Origin: Mycolicibacterium alvei
Lineage (GTDB): Bacteria > Actinomycetota > Actinomycetes > Mycobacteriales > Mycobacteriaceae
DNA: 64,000 nt
Direction of reading: 5' to 3'
NCBI RefSeq assembly: GCF_010727325.1
Contig: NZ_AP022565.1
Location: forward strand, 4,712,001-4,776,000
Part shown: piece by piece, positions 49,641-59,714 of the stretch
Numbering within the stretch: the stretch's first letter is position 1
Layout: each line of letters opens with the position of its first letter
Made by a program: the position numbers and the translations under genes
Notes under the pieces: generated by a model
What the model was told of the DNA's origin: nothing
What the model saw: only the letters and a program-made list of their open reading frames with translations
The model's database searches: none

Positions 49641-50904
49641 TTTCCGACCCGTCGGCGCCGTCCAGTTCGAAGGGCGGTTCGCCGACGCCGGCGATGGAGT
49701 GCGTGCCCTGCGAGGTGCGCTCGGTGATGCGGGCGTCGACGGTTCGGGTGCCGATGGTCAGGCGAACGGGCCCAGAGGCGACCGTGCTCGGTGCATCGAG
49801 AATCGTTCCGCGCCAGTGGTAGTGGCCGTCGATCGGATCCAGGTGCCCGGTCAGCCGCACATGCACCCGGCGATCGCCGTCACCGTTGTCGAGGATCGCG
49901 AACCCGTCGTACACCTCTTCGGTGACACCGGTCCCGGAAATCTCGGGAGTACCCGCTGCGGTGGTGAGGCCACGCGGTGCCTTCGCCGGAAGGAAGCCGG
50001 AGCGACGCCACATCCGCCGCCCGATGCGTCCCATCAGCCCGACCTCTTCGAGGAACGCGGCCAGTGGGGCGAATCCCGAGATCTGCACCTCGCGACGGTG
50101 TGCGCTGGCCCGGGCCATCCGGCGCGCGGCGCGGGCGTTCAGGCCGACGCGCGCGTACTGCACCTTGTTGGTGAACAGATAGCGGAAGAAGTACCCGCCG
50201 ACTCCGTTGAGGTTGGCCACCCACACTCGCTGGTACCAGCGCATCGACGGTGTGCGCCCGCGCAGTCCGTCACGCGCGAACTGGATGTGGCGGGACTCCT
50301 CGGTGACGTGAATGCGCATCAGGCGCTGCACCATCGGCTGCAACTCAGGGTCGTCCATCATCTGCCGCTGCAGCGAGTCGAAGATCTCCTCACCGATCAG
50401 CGCGGCCACCCACAGCACCGAGCCGCGGAAGAAGAACGGCAGCGAGTTGATGATCATGCGCTGGTACAACCGCGGCCGTACCGGTTTGGCGCCGATCTTG
50501 TCGATGGCCTTACCGAACATGACCATGTGACGGGTCTCGTCGCCGAGTTCGGTGAGCTCGTAGTGCGTGGAATTCGACGTGGGGTCCTGGTGCATCATCT
50601 TGCGCAGCAGTGCCTGGTTGAGGATGTTCTCGAACCAGATGCCCGCCGAGAGGGTGTTGGCCAGCTCCTCGCGTGAGAGTTCGATCTGCTCTTGGCGGGA
50701 CATGCTGTCCCACAATGGGGTTCCGTACAGCGACACGATCGTCGGCGGCAGGAAGAACTTGTCCGGATCGATCGGCGCCTGCCAGTCGATGTCGACCACC
50801 GGCGCGTAAGACTTGCGAACCGAACCCTTGAGCAGACGTTCGGAGAACGCGTCCCGCCGCGCCGCGTTGGCCGAGCCACCGCCGGGTCTGATCGAAGTTG
50901 TCAC
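49624..50904 (-). CDS. AurF-like diiron oxygenase fused to DUF4873
   Basis: 426 residues from GTG 50904. Residues ~30-290 are a helical AurF-type (p-aminobenzoate N-oxygenase) domain with iron-ligand motifs ENILNQALLRKM, DETRHMVMF and ESRHIQFAR. The C-terminal ~95 residues (EVYDGFAILD, VRLTGHLDPIDGHYHWRG, GVGEPPFEL) match DUF4873, otherwise seen attached to flavin monooxygenases. Non-heme diiron N- or C-oxygenation is expected; substrate unknown. Confidence 0.83.
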   Translation of the reverse strand: MTTSIRPGGGSANAARRDAFSERLLKGSVRKSYAPVVDIDWQAPIDPDKFFLPPTIVSLYGTPLWDSMSRQEQIELSREELANTLSAGIWFENILNQALLRKMMHQDPTSNSTHYELTELGDETRHMVMFGKAIDKIGAKPVRPRLYQRMIINSLPFFFRGSVLWVAALIGEEIFDSLQRQMMDDPELQPMVQRLMRIHVTEESRHIQFARDGLRGRTPSMRWYQRVWVANLNGVGGYFFRYLFTNKVQYARVGLNARAARRMARASAHRREVQISGFAPLAAFLEEVGLMGRIGRRMWRRSGFLPAKAPRGLTTAAGTPEISGTGVTEEVYDGFAILDNGDGDRRVHVRLTGHLDPIDGHYHWRGTILDAPSTVASGPVRLTIGTRTVDARITERTSQGTHSIAGVGEPPFELDGADGSEISAAG

Positions 50905-51028
50905 CGTTGACGTTCCCTTCGTTTGTGGTCCTACTCACTTCGACGGTAGGTACCGACAATGCGTGATGTCAATACCCCGGGTACCGGATACTTGGGGTCC
51001 CCGGTTTCGGTTCGGTTAACCTTCGACA

Positions 51029-51787
51029 GTGCGTCGCATCCATGTCATCGGAATCGGGGCCGGTGATCCGGACTTCGTCACGGCTCAGGCTGTTTCCGCG
51101 CTCAATGACACGCAGGTGTTCTTCGCGATGGACAAGGGTCCGCGCCGTGGTGCGGCGGACGACCTGGTCGCGGTGCGCAAGCTGATCTGCGATCGCTTTA
51201 TTACCCAGCCCGGCTACCGCTTCGTCGAATTGGTCGATCCGCCGCGCGCCGCGGCCGGCGACGCGCCGGGCTATCGCCAGGCCGTGGCGGACTGGCATGT
51301 CGAGCGGTCCCGGATCTGGGCGGCGGCCATCGAAACCGAACTCGGTCCTGACGGCGTCGGGGCCTTTCTGGCCTGGGGGGATCCGTCGCTGTACGACAGC
51401 ACGCTGCGGATCCTGGAGATGGTGGGCCAGCACGTCGATTTCGAGTACGACGTCATCCCCGGCATCACCGCAATCCAGGTGCTGACCGCCCGGCATCGCA
51501 TCCCGCTCAACGACGTCGGCGAACCGGTGCTGATCACCACCGGGCGTCAGTTGCGTGAGCACGGGCTGACCGGAAGTGCCGTGGTGATGCTGGATGCGGA
51601 CTGCTCATTTCAGCAGTGCCCACCGCAGACCCGCATCTGGTGGGGTGCCTATCTGGGCACCCCCGACGAGTTGCTCTATGCCGGAACCATCGGCGAGATC
51701 GGCGACGAAATCGTCGCCGCGCGTACCGAAGCGCGAACACGCCATGGCTGGATCATGGACACGTACCTGCTGCGCTCGGCAGACTAG
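51029..51787 (+). CDS. cobF: Precorrin-6A synthase (deacetylating) CobF
   Basis: 252 residues from GTG 51029. IHVIGIGAGDPDFVTAQAVSAL is the SAM methyltransferase N-terminus of the cobalamin family; LAWGDPSLYDSTLRI and DVIPGITAIQVLTARH are the substrate loops specific to CobF. Methylates C-1 of precorrin-5 with loss of acetate in aerobic cobalamin synthesis. As I recall this gene is missing at the equivalent place in M. tuberculosis, between Rv0943c and Rv0944. No cobalamin riboswitch is visible upstream. Confidence 0.9.
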   Translation: MRRIHVIGIGAGDPDFVTAQAVSALNDTQVFFAMDKGPRRGAADDLVAVRKLICDRFITQPGYRFVELVDPPRAAAGDAPGYRQAVADWHVERSRIWAAAIETELGPDGVGAFLAWGDPSLYDSTLRILEMVGQHVDFEYDVIPGITAIQVLTARHRIPLNDVGEPVLITTGRQLREHGLTGSAVVMLDADCSFQQCPPQTRIWWGAYLGTPDELLYAGTIGEIGDEIVAARTEARTRHGWIMDTYLLRSAD

Positions 51788-51793
51788 ACCGCC

Positions 51794-52177
51794 ATGAGCT
51801 CATTTCTCCTGCGCGCCGCGATAACCGGATTCGCGCTCTGGGTGGTCACTCTCGTCGTGCCGGGGATTTCCTTCGTCGGTGGTGACTCGACCATCGCCAG
51901 GGTCGGCATCGTCTTCGTCGTCGCGGTGGTCTTCGGTCTGGTCAACGCGTTCGTCAAGCCGATTGTGCAGATCCTGTCGATCCCGCTCTACATCCTCACC
52001 CTCGGCCTGATCCATATCGTGATCAATGCGCTGATGCTGTGGATCACCTCGTGGATTACCGACAACACCACCGGCTGGGGTCTGCACATCGACCAGTTCT
52101 GGTGGACCGCCATCTGGGCGGCAATCGTGCTGTCGCTGGTGAGCTGGCTGTTGTCGTTCGTCAAGGCGCTCGCCTAG
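51794..52177 (+). CDS. Phage-holin-4 family (YvlD-like) membrane protein
   Basis: 127 residues, four membrane helices. GLVNAFVKPIVQILSIPLYI and LGLIHIVINALMLWI are the hallmark of the PF04020 family. Not a phage remnant; such proteins are common chromosomal membrane proteins of unknown function. Starts 6 nt after cobF and precedes the Fpg-like gene by 14 nt. Confidence 0.82.
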   Translation: MSSFLLRAAITGFALWVVTLVVPGISFVGGDSTIARVGIVFVVAVVFGLVNAFVKPIVQILSIPLYILTLGLIHIVINALMLWITSWITDNTTGWGLHIDQFWWTAIWAAIVLSLVSWLLSFVKALA

Positions 52178-52191
52178 TACACACTGGAGCC

Positions 52192-53043
52192 ATGCCTGAG
52201 CTGCCCGAAGTCGAGGCGTTGGCCGATCATCTGCGCCGGCATGCGACCGGCCGGGTGGTCACCCGGATCGACGTGTCCGCGTTGTCGGTGCTCAAAACGT
52301 TCGATCCGCCGACGACGGCGTTGCACGGCCAGACCGTCACCGGCGCGAACCGCTGGGGCAAGTACCTCGGCCTGGAGGTGGGCCCCTGGCATCTGATCAC
52401 GCATCTGTCCCGGGCGGGTTGGTTGCGTTGGTCGGACAAGCTGGCGACGACGCCGCTCAAGCCGGGCAAGGGGCCGATCGCGCTGCGCGTGCATCTGGAC
52501 GGGGAGGGTTTCGACCTGACCGAGGCCGGGACGCAGAAGCGGTTGGCGGTCTGGATCGTCGCCGATCCGCTCGACGTCGCGCAGATCGCCTCGCTGGGAC
52601 CCGATGCGCTGTCGCTGGATTCGGCCGGGCTGGCTGGTGTACTGGCCGGGCAGGGCGGACGGATCAAGACCGTGATCACCGATCAGAAGGTGATCGCCGG
52701 CATCGGCAACGCCTATAGCGACGAGATCCTGCACGTGGCCAAGCTGTCGCCGTTCGCGACCGCGGGCAAGCTCACCGATGCCCAACTGGGCGCCCTGCAC
52801 GACTCGATGATCTCGGTGCTCACCGATGCGGTGACCCGGTCCGTGGGGCAGCAGGCCGCGACGCTCAAGGGGGAGAAGCGGTCCGGTCTGCGGGTGCATG
52901 CCCGCACCGGCTTGCCGTGCCCGGTGTGCGGGGACACGGTGCGGGAGGTGTCGTTCGCCGACAAGTCCTTCCAGTACTGCCCAACGTGTCAGACCGGGGG
53001 CAAGGTGCTGGCCGATCGGCGGATGTCGCGACTGCTCAAGTAG
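52192..53043 (+). CDS. Fpg/Nei-family DNA glycosylase-like protein (Rv0944-like)
   Basis: 283 residues from ATG 52192. Starts MPELPEVEAL with the catalytic Pro2 and Glu3; GRIKTVITDQKVIAGIGNAYSDEILH is the helix-two-turn-helix; CPVCGDTVREVSF...YCPTCQ is the C-terminal zinc finger. Full set of catalytic features, so base-excision repair activity is likely, though the M. tuberculosis counterpart is described as incomplete. Confidence 0.9.
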   Translation: MPELPEVEALADHLRRHATGRVVTRIDVSALSVLKTFDPPTTALHGQTVTGANRWGKYLGLEVGPWHLITHLSRAGWLRWSDKLATTPLKPGKGPIALRVHLDGEGFDLTEAGTQKRLAVWIVADPLDVAQIASLGPDALSLDSAGLAGVLAGQGGRIKTVITDQKVIAGIGNAYSDEILHVAKLSPFATAGKLTDAQLGALHDSMISVLTDAVTRSVGQQAATLKGEKRSGLRVHARTGLPCPVCGDTVREVSFADKSFQYCPTCQTGGKVLADRRMSRLLK

Positions 53044-53085
53044 ACCGCGTTTTTGGCAGTTGTCTAACTCGGTTATCCTGCAGCG

Positions 53086-53835
53086 ATGACCCGTCAGAAG
53101 ATCCTCATCACCGGTGCCAGCTCCGGACTGGGCGCGGGCATGGCCCGGCAATTCGCGGCCAAAGGTCGGGACCTGGCGCTGTGTGCCCGCCGCACCGAGC
53201 GCCTCGATGAGCTCAAGGCCGAGCTGGCCGGCCGGCACCCTCACGTCAAGGTCGCGGTCGCCGCGCTGGACGTGAATGACCACGAGGCCGTGCCGCGGGT
53301 GTTCGGCGAGCTGTCCGAGGAACTCGGCGGCATCGACCGCGTGATCGTCAACGCCGGCATCGGCAAGGGCTGGCCGCTGGGCGAGGGCAAGCCGTGGGCC
53401 AACAAGGCCACCATCGAGACCAACCTGATCGCCGGTCTGGTGCAGATCGAGACGGCGCTGGAGATGTTCAAGAAAGCCGGCAGCGGTCACCTGGTGTTGA
53501 TCTCGTCGGTGCTGGGCAACACCGGTGTGCCCGGCGGCAAAGCCGCCTACTGCGCGTCGAAGGCCGGCATGACCTCGCTGGGCGAATCGCTGCGGGCCGA
53601 GTACGACAAGGGTCCGATCCGGGTGACCGTCATCGAGCCGGGCTACATCGAGTCGGAGATGACCGCCAAATCGGCGACCACGATGTTGATGGTGGACAAC
53701 GAGACCGGTGTGCGCGCGATGGTCGAGGCCATCGAGAAGGAGAAGGGCCGGGCCGTGGTGCCGCGCTGGCCGTGGGCACCGCTGACCCAGGTGATGCGGT
53801 TGCTGCCGCCGAAGTACACGAAGCGTTTCGCCTGA
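53086..53835 (+). CDS. Short-chain dehydrogenase/reductase, Rv0945-like
   Basis: 249 residues. ITGASSGLGAGMARQFA cofactor motif, CARRTERLDELKAEL (Arg-rich, NADP-type), NAGIGKG, Ser in ISSVLGN and YCASKAGM for Tyr/Lys. Role unknown. Conserved in order between the Fpg-like gene and pgi. Confidence 0.87.
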   Translation: MTRQKILITGASSGLGAGMARQFAAKGRDLALCARRTERLDELKAELAGRHPHVKVAVAALDVNDHEAVPRVFGELSEELGGIDRVIVNAGIGKGWPLGEGKPWANKATIETNLIAGLVQIETALEMFKKAGSGHLVLISSVLGNTGVPGGKAAYCASKAGMTSLGESLRAEYDKGPIRVTVIEPGYIESEMTAKSATTMLMVDNETGVRAMVEAIEKEKGRAVVPRWPWAPLTQVMRLLPPKYTKRFA

Positions 53836-54040
53836 GGGCTATCGTTACGCATCGCGTTGCGGTCAGCATTGAGCATATTTTGATGGCTACGGGCCAGATT
53901 GGTTCATGGCTCAGAAGGTGACGGCACAGAAGGAACCGCTGCTCACCCCCCGTGGCTGGTGTGGTTGACGTGGTGTCAATGCCTCAGCAGTGAGGTGACC
54001 ATGTGTTTCGACTCCCGGCGGTCGTGGGTAACCCACCGTC

Positions 54041-54403
54041 ATGACCACAAAATTGATTGCCTCGATGCTCTTTGCAGGCGCTGCGGCAGGTGCTGTCGCC
54101 TTTGGCCCCGTGGCCATGGCTGAGCCTGCTCCGCCGCCGTGTGTCAATGCCGATGGCTCGGCGTGCTCCGACCTGGGCACCGCCGGACCCGGTGGCGCCA
54201 CCGGTCAGATTCCCGGTGGTCCCGGTGGGACCGCAGGCCCGGGTGGTGCCAGCGGTGTGATCCCTGGCGGACCGGGCGGGGCCGCGGGACCCGAGGGGGC
54301 CACCGGCTCCATCCCGGGCGGTCCGGGCGGCACAGCCGGCCCCGGCGGAGCCAGTGGCTGCATCCCCAACGTGGGCTGCGCGACGGTCCCCGGGATGCGC
54401 TAG
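54041..54403 (+). CDS. Exported glycine-rich protein with 17-residue repeats
   Basis: 120 residues. Signal peptide cleaved after VAMA-EP. After a short Cys-containing segment ([11 protein letters not shown]) come three full and one partial 17-residue repeats of the form [17 protein letters not shown], then a Cys-containing tail. Surface or secreted; structural role is plausible but unknown. The stop TAG shares bases with the stop of pgi on the other strand (CTAG). Confidence 0.78.
   Translation: MTTKLIASMLFAGAAAGAVAFGPVAMAEPAPPPCVNADGSACSDLGTAGPGGATGQIPGGPGGTAGPGGASGVIPGGPGGAAGPEGATGSIPGGPGGTAGPGGASGCIPNVGCATVPGMR
54179..54364 (+). repeat. 51-bp tandem repeat encoding 17-residue Gly/Pro units
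   Basis: Units at 54179-54229, 54230-54280, 54281-54331 and a partial one to about 54364. Variable positions are mainly the 1st, 5th, 8th and 10th residues. Likely to vary in copy number between strains. Confidence 0.8.
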
Positions 54404-56049
54404 GCCGACCGCCCGCGCTCGACGCGGTACCGCCGCACCAGCGCATCGGTCGACGAGTCCGACTGCTCGCCGGGTGATTCCGATTCGGTGATCACCGGCA
54501 GCAGCGCCTTGGCTTGGGTCTTACCCAGCTCGACACCCCATTGGTCGAAGGAGTCGATCCCCCACACTGCTCCTTCGGTGAACACCTGGTGTTCGTAGAG
54601 GGCGATGAGCTGGCCCACCACCGACGGCGTCAACCTGGTCGCCAGGATTGACGTCGTCGGCCGGTTTCCGGGCATCACCTTGTGCGGCACCACGGTGGGT
54701 GGAGTTCCTTCTGCCGCAATGGCTTCGGCAGTTTTGCCGAACGCCAGCACCTGGGTCTGGGCGAAGAAGTTGCTCATCAGCAGATCGTGCATGCTGCCGG
54801 TGCCGTCGGCGGTGGGCAGATCGTCGGTGGGCTGGGAGAACCCGATGAAGTCGGCCGGCACCAGCCGGGTGCCCTGGTGCAGCAGCTGATAGAAGGCGTG
54901 CTGCCCGTTGGTTCCCGGCTCGCCCCAGAAGATCTCACCGGTGTCGGTGGTGACGGCGCTGCCGTCGGCCCGCACCGACTTGCCGTTGGACTCCATCGTC
55001 AACTGCTGCAGATACGCCGCGAACCGGGACAGGTCGTTGGAGTACGGCAGTACCGCACGCGATTGTGCCCCAAAGAAATTCGAGTACCACAGGCCGATCA
55101 GTCCCAGCAGCGCCGGAGCATTCTCGGACAGCGGCGCGGTACGGAAGTGCTCGTCGACGAGATGAAAACCGGACAGGAACTCGGCGAACCGTTCGCGGCC
55201 GATCACCGCCATCACCGACAGCCCGATCGCCGAGTCCACCGAGTATCGGCCACCGACCCAGTCCCAGAACCCGAACATGTTGTCGGTGTCGATGCCGAAC
55301 TCCTGCACCAGCTTCGCGTTGGTGGACACCGCCACGAAATGCTTGGCCACCGCGTCCTCGCCGAGCGCATCGACCAGCCAGCGGCGCGCGGCCGTGGCAT
55401 TGGTCAGCGTCTCGAGAGTGGAAAACGTCTTGGAGGCGACGATGAAAAGCGTTGTGGCCGGGTCTAAATCGGCCAGCGTCGCCACCAGGTCGGCGGGGTC
55501 GACGTTGGATACGAAGCGGGCGCTGATCCCGGCGTCGGCGTAATGGCGCAGCGCGTCGTAGACCATCACCGGGCCCAGATCGGAACCGCCGATACCGATG
55601 TTGACCACGGTCGTGATGCGCTCGCCGGTGGCACCGGACCACTTGCCGCTGCGTAGCCGGTCGGTGAACCCGCCCATCCGATCGAGAACCTCGTGCACAT
55701 CGGCCACCACGTCCTGCCCGTCAACGGTCAACGACGCGTCAGCAGGCAACCGCAGCGCGGTGTGCAGCACCGCGCGGTCCTCGGAGGTATTGATGTGTTC
55801 CCCGGAGAACATCGCGTCGCGGCGGGCTTCCAACCCTGCGGCGCGGGCCAGATCGGCCAGCAATTCCAGAGTCTGACGGGTGACGCGGTGCTTGCTGTAG
55901 TCGATGTAGAGATCGCCGACGGTCAATACCAGCTCGGTTCCGCGGGCCGGATCCTCGGCGAAAAGCTCCGTCAGATGGATGTCGCGGATGTCGTCGTAGT
56001 GCTTGGACAAAGCCTGCCAGGCCGGGGTTGCGGTGATGTCAGCACTCAT
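54400..56049 (-). CDS. pgi: Glucose-6-phosphate isomerase
   Basis: 549 residues from ATG 56049. [20 protein letters not shown] is the sugar-phosphate binding segment, [15 protein letters not shown] the first and [16 protein letters not shown] the second PGI signature; [19 protein letters not shown] carries catalytic residues. Interconverts glucose-6-phosphate and fructose-6-phosphate in the cytosol. Position equals Rv0946c. Confidence 0.96.
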   Translation of the reverse strand: MSADITATPAWQALSKHYDDIRDIHLTELFAEDPARGTELVLTVGDLYIDYSKHRVTRQTLELLADLARAAGLEARRDAMFSGEHINTSEDRAVLHTALRLPADASLTVDGQDVVADVHEVLDRMGGFTDRLRSGKWSGATGERITTVVNIGIGGSDLGPVMVYDALRHYADAGISARFVSNVDPADLVATLADLDPATTLFIVASKTFSTLETLTNATAARRWLVDALGEDAVAKHFVAVSTNAKLVQEFGIDTDNMFGFWDWVGGRYSVDSAIGLSVMAVIGRERFAEFLSGFHLVDEHFRTAPLSENAPALLGLIGLWYSNFFGAQSRAVLPYSNDLSRFAAYLQQLTMESNGKSVRADGSAVTTDTGEIFWGEPGTNGQHAFYQLLHQGTRLVPADFIGFSQPTDDLPTADGTGSMHDLLMSNFFAQTQVLAFGKTAEAIAAEGTPPTVVPHKVMPGNRPTTSILATRLTPSVVGQLIALYEHQVFTEGAVWGIDSFDQWGVELGKTQAKALLPVITESESPGEQSDSSTDALVRRYRVERGRSA

Positions 56050-56099
56050 TCTGTCGACCTTAATGCGGGACTCGAAGCGAAGGCGTACATGATGGATGT

Positions 56100-57548
56100 A
56101 TGGCCATTGAAGACTTGATTGCATCCGTGCCCACGGGTCTGTGGATCGGTGGTGAGGAACGTCAGGCCGCATCGACGTTCAACGTGCTCGACCCGAGCGA
56201 CGATCAGGTGTTGGCCGCCGTGGCCGACGCGACCGCCGCCGACGCCGTCGCCGCATTGGACGCCGCATGTGCGGTCCAGGCCGAATGGGCCGCAACCGCC
56301 CCGCGTAAACGAGGCGAGATCCTTCGCTCGGTGTTCGAGAAGATCACCGAACGCGCCGACGACATCGCCGCGCTGATGACTCTGGAGATGGGCAAGATCG
56401 TCGCCGAGAGCAAGGGCGAGGTCGCCTACGGCGCCGAGTTCTTCCGTTGGTTCTCCGAAGAAGCCGTGCGCATCGCCGGTCGTTACACCCCGGCACCGGC
56501 GGGCACCGGTCGAATCCTGGTCACCAAGCAGGCCGTCGGCCCGTGCTACGCGATCACGCCGTGGAATTTCCCGCTGGCCATGGGCACTCGCAAGATGGGG
56601 CCCGCCTTCGCCGCGGGCTGCACCATGATCGTCAAACCCGCGCAGGAAACTCCGCTGACGATGTTGTTGCTGGCCAAGCTGATGGATGAGGCCGGCTTGC
56701 CCAAGGGAGTGCTGTCGGTGCTGCCGACCAGTAACCCGGGTGCGGTGAGCACCGCGCTGATCGACGACGGTCGGCTGCGCAAGCTCACCTTCACGGGCTC
56801 GACCGGGGTGGGCAAGGCGCTGGTGAAGCAATCGGCCGACAAGCTGCTGCGCACGTCGATGGAGTTGGGCGGCAATGCTCCGTTCATCGTGTTCGACGAT
56901 GCCGACGTGGACGCGGCGGTCGACGGCGCGATCCTGGCCAAGATGCGCAACGGGGGAGAGGCGTGCACCGCCGCCAACCGCTTCCACGTGGCGAACTCGG
57001 TGCGCGAAGAGTTCACCGAGAAGCTCGTCAAGCGGATGAGCGAGTTCACCCTCGGCAAGGGCATCGACCCCGCGTCGACGTTGGGCCCGCTCGTCAATTC
57101 CAAGCAGGTTGCCACGGTCACCGAGCTCGTCTCTGACGCGGTATCGAAAGGTGCGACCGTTGCCGTCGGCGGCGTCGCTCCCGGCGGTCCCGGCAACTTC
57201 TACCCGGCCACGGTGCTGACCGATGTGCCCGCCGACGCCCGCATCCTCAAGGAGGAGATCTTCGGCCCGGTCGCCCCCATCACCGGGTTCGACACCGAGG
57301 ATGAGGGTGTGGCCGCCGCGAACAACACCGAATACGGCTTGGCTGCTTACGTTTACACCCAGTCGCTGGACCGGGCGTTGCGGGTGGCCGACGGTATCGA
57401 ATCCGGCATGGTCGGCATCAACCGCGGTGTCATCTCCGATGCGGCCGCCCCGTTCGGCGGCATCAAGGAGTCGGGATTCGGTCGCGAGGGCGGGTCCGAG
57501 GGCATCGAGGAGTACCTCGACACGAAATATATTGCGCTGACGAACTAG
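56100..57548 (+). CDS. NAD(P)-dependent aldehyde dehydrogenase, succinate-semialdehyde dehydrogenase-like
   Basis: 482 residues. [34 protein letters not shown], catalytic Glu in MELGGNAPF and catalytic Cys in [11 protein letters not shown] are all intact, and [15 protein letters not shown] is typical of GabD-type enzymes. Oxidises a semialdehyde, probably succinate semialdehyde, to the acid. Divergent from pgi with 50 nt between. Confidence 0.88.
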   Translation: MAIEDLIASVPTGLWIGGEERQAASTFNVLDPSDDQVLAAVADATAADAVAALDAACAVQAEWAATAPRKRGEILRSVFEKITERADDIAALMTLEMGKIVAESKGEVAYGAEFFRWFSEEAVRIAGRYTPAPAGTGRILVTKQAVGPCYAITPWNFPLAMGTRKMGPAFAAGCTMIVKPAQETPLTMLLLAKLMDEAGLPKGVLSVLPTSNPGAVSTALIDDGRLRKLTFTGSTGVGKALVKQSADKLLRTSMELGGNAPFIVFDDADVDAAVDGAILAKMRNGGEACTAANRFHVANSVREEFTEKLVKRMSEFTLGKGIDPASTLGPLVNSKQVATVTELVSDAVSKGATVAVGGVAPGGPGNFYPATVLTDVPADARILKEEIFGPVAPITGFDTEDEGVAAANNTEYGLAAYVYTQSLDRALRVADGIESGMVGINRGVISDAAAPFGGIKESGFGREGGSEGIEEYLDTKYIALTN

Positions 57549-57555
57549 TCCTCAG

Positions 57556-57615
57556 CGCGAGCAGACGCCAAAGTCCCCCGACACGCCGGTGTCGGGGGAC
57601 TTTGACGTCTGCTCG
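57556..57615. terminator. 27-bp near-perfect hairpin
   Basis: GCGAGCAGACG plus CAAAGTCCCCCGACAC pair with the mirror arm around a GCCG loop; the only mismatch is C57567/A57604. It begins 8 nt after the aldehyde dehydrogenase stop. Probable terminator, and possibly a dispersed mycobacterial hairpin repeat. Confidence 0.7.
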
Positions 57616-57659
57616 CCGGGGATAGTCTTGGCGTTCAACACAAGACGGGAGGGCATGAC

Positions 57660-59711
57660 GTGACTGCGGCGCCAGTCCGTGCTCCCAGTCGGCGTCTGCG
57701 TGCCTCCATCCGGCGTGACATCCCGGCACTCGACGGAATCCGCGCGATCGCGGTGGCCCTGGTGCTGGCAGGTCACGGCGGGGTGCCCGGTGTGGCCGGA
57801 GGTTTCATCGGCGTCGACGTCTTCTTCGTGCTCAGCGGATTTCTGATCACCTCGCTGCTGCTCGACGAGTTCCGACGCACCGAACGCATCGACCTCAAAG
57901 GCTTCTGGATCCGCCGCGCGAAGCGTCTGCTGCCGGCGATGGTGCTGATGACCTTGGCCGTGGTGATCACCCGGCCCCTGTTCCCCTCCGATGCGGTGAC
58001 CTCACTGCGCGAAGACGCGGTCGGGGCGTTCTTCTGGATGGCCAACTGGGTGTTCGTCGCCGCGGACACCGACTACTTCAGCCAGGGCGCCACGCCCTCA
58101 CCGTTGCAGCACACCTGGTCGCTGGCGGTCGAAGAGCAGTACTACCTGCTCTGGCCACTGCTGGTGCTGGGTGCCGCGCTGCTGGTGCGGCGTTTCACGA
58201 CGGACCGTCCGCACCCCCGTTTGATTGGCGCGACCCGCGCCGTGGTCTTCGTGCTGGCGGTGCTCGGCGTCATCGGCTCGGCTGTCGCAGCGATCCTGCT
58301 GTCCGGCGACGCCGCAGAACTCAACCGCGTGTACTTCGGTACCGACACCCGCGCGCAGGCGCTGTTGATCGGCGCGGCGGCCGCGGCGCTGCTCGTGCGC
58401 GACTGGTCGGCGCTCACCGTGTCGGGCACGCTGATCCGGACCCGGTGGCGGCGCTGGGTGGCCTGGACATTGCCGGTGATCGGGATCGCGGTGCTGGCGT
58501 TGGCAGCGCACCTGGCGACCGGGAGCGCCGACGAATTCCAGCACGGGCTGTTGATCGTGGTGGCCGTCGGCGCCGTGCTCGTCGTCGCCCCCGTCGCACT
58601 GGATCAGGACGGCTACGTCGCCCGCGCGCTGGCGTGGTTCCCGCTGGTGACGTTGGGCGTCATCTCCTATGGCGTCTACCTATGGCACTGGCCCATCTTC
58701 CTGATCCTCAACGGCGAGCGCACCGGCCTGGAGGGCTGGTCGCTGCTGGCGTTGCGGTGCGCGGTGACGATCGCGGTGTCGTGGGTGTCGTGGTGGGCGA
58801 TCGAGCAGCCGATCCGGCACTGGCGCCCCGAACATGTCCCGATGCTCCGACTGTCGGCGGCCACGGTCGCCACCGCCGCGGTGGTGACGATGACGGTCGT
58901 TCCGGTCGGCGTCCCGACCCGGCCCGCGGGCCCGGACGTGATGGCGGCCGCCGCGTCCGAGCAGGACATCGGCGCGGAGCGGGCCGTCGCGGTGGGACCG
59001 CCGCCTGCACTGCCTCCCGGCACACGGAAGGTCGCGGTGTTCGGCGACTCGGTGGCATGGACGTTGATGCGCTATCTGCCCGACACACCGGGTTTTCACT
59101 TCAGCGACTACACGACCATCGGCTGCGGCATCGCCCGCGGCGGGCCGTACCGGTCGGCCGGGGAGACGCTGAACCAGAAGCCGGAGTGCGATTCCTGGCC
59201 GGAGCGCTGGGCCCAGCGGCTCGCCCATGACCGGCCGGACACCGTACTGCTGATGATCGGGCGCTGGGAGGTTGTGGACCGGACCTGGCACGGGCGGTGG
59301 ATGCACGTCGGCAACGACGCCTACGACGCCTATCTCAAAGGTGAGCTGCAGCGCGCGTTGGACATCCTCAGCTCGACCGGGGCCCGGGTCGTGGTGACCA
59401 CGGCGCCCTACAACCGACGCGGCGAGCGGTCGGACGGGACGCTCTACCCCGAGGATCAGCCGGGCCGGGTGCAGGCCTGGAACACCATGCTGCGCAGTGT
59501 GGCCGGGCCACGGCCCAACGTGTCGGTGCTGGATTTCAACGCCAAGCTCAACCCGGACGGCAAGTACACCGCGAAGATCAACGGCGTCCGGATCCGCAGC
59601 GACGGCGTGCACCCGACGTCCGAGGCGGTCCAGTGGTTGACGCCGTGGCTGCTGGACTCGCTCAAGACGCCGGCCCAACCGGTCAAACCCGCCAAGCCGG
59701 CGGGCCGATAG
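57660..59711 (+). CDS. Acyltransferase-3/SGNH O-acyltransferase (OafA type)
   Basis: 683 residues from GTG 57660 (GGGAGGG upstream). N-terminal acyltransferase_3 domain: IPALDGIRAIAVALVLAGHG, GGFIGVDVFFVLSGFLIT, about ten membrane helices to residue 410. C-terminal periplasmic SGNH domain: VFGDSVAWTL with catalytic Ser and DGVHPTSEAV with Asp/His. Such fusions transfer acetyl or other acyl groups onto envelope glycans or lipids. The acceptor is unknown. Confidence 0.9.
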   Translation: MTAAPVRAPSRRLRASIRRDIPALDGIRAIAVALVLAGHGGVPGVAGGFIGVDVFFVLSGFLITSLLLDEFRRTERIDLKGFWIRRAKRLLPAMVLMTLAVVITRPLFPSDAVTSLREDAVGAFFWMANWVFVAADTDYFSQGATPSPLQHTWSLAVEEQYYLLWPLLVLGAALLVRRFTTDRPHPRLIGATRAVVFVLAVLGVIGSAVAAILLSGDAAELNRVYFGTDTRAQALLIGAAAAALLVRDWSALTVSGTLIRTRWRRWVAWTLPVIGIAVLALAAHLATGSADEFQHGLLIVVAVGAVLVVAPVALDQDGYVARALAWFPLVTLGVISYGVYLWHWPIFLILNGERTGLEGWSLLALRCAVTIAVSWVSWWAIEQPIRHWRPEHVPMLRLSAATVATAAVVTMTVVPVGVPTRPAGPDVMAAAASEQDIGAERAVAVGPPPALPPGTRKVAVFGDSVAWTLMRYLPDTPGFHFSDYTTIGCGIARGGPYRSAGETLNQKPECDSWPERWAQRLAHDRPDTVLLMIGRWEVVDRTWHGRWMHVGNDAYDAYLKGELQRALDILSSTGARVVVTTAPYNRRGERSDGTLYPEDQPGRVQAWNTMLRSVAGPRPNVSVLDFNAKLNPDGKYTAKINGVRIRSDGVHPTSEAVQWLTPWLLDSLKTPAQPVKPAKPAGR

Positions 59712-59714
59712 GGC

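Noticed and set aside
50905..51028. Cobalamin riboswitch upstream of cobF
   Set aside because: Only 124 bases, no recognisable B12 box or multi-stem layout; only a small CGGTA-GG-TACCG dyad at 50944-50955.
51794..52177. Prophage remnant because of the phage-holin family name
   Set aside because: The family is chromosomal and widespread; no other phage gene is nearby.
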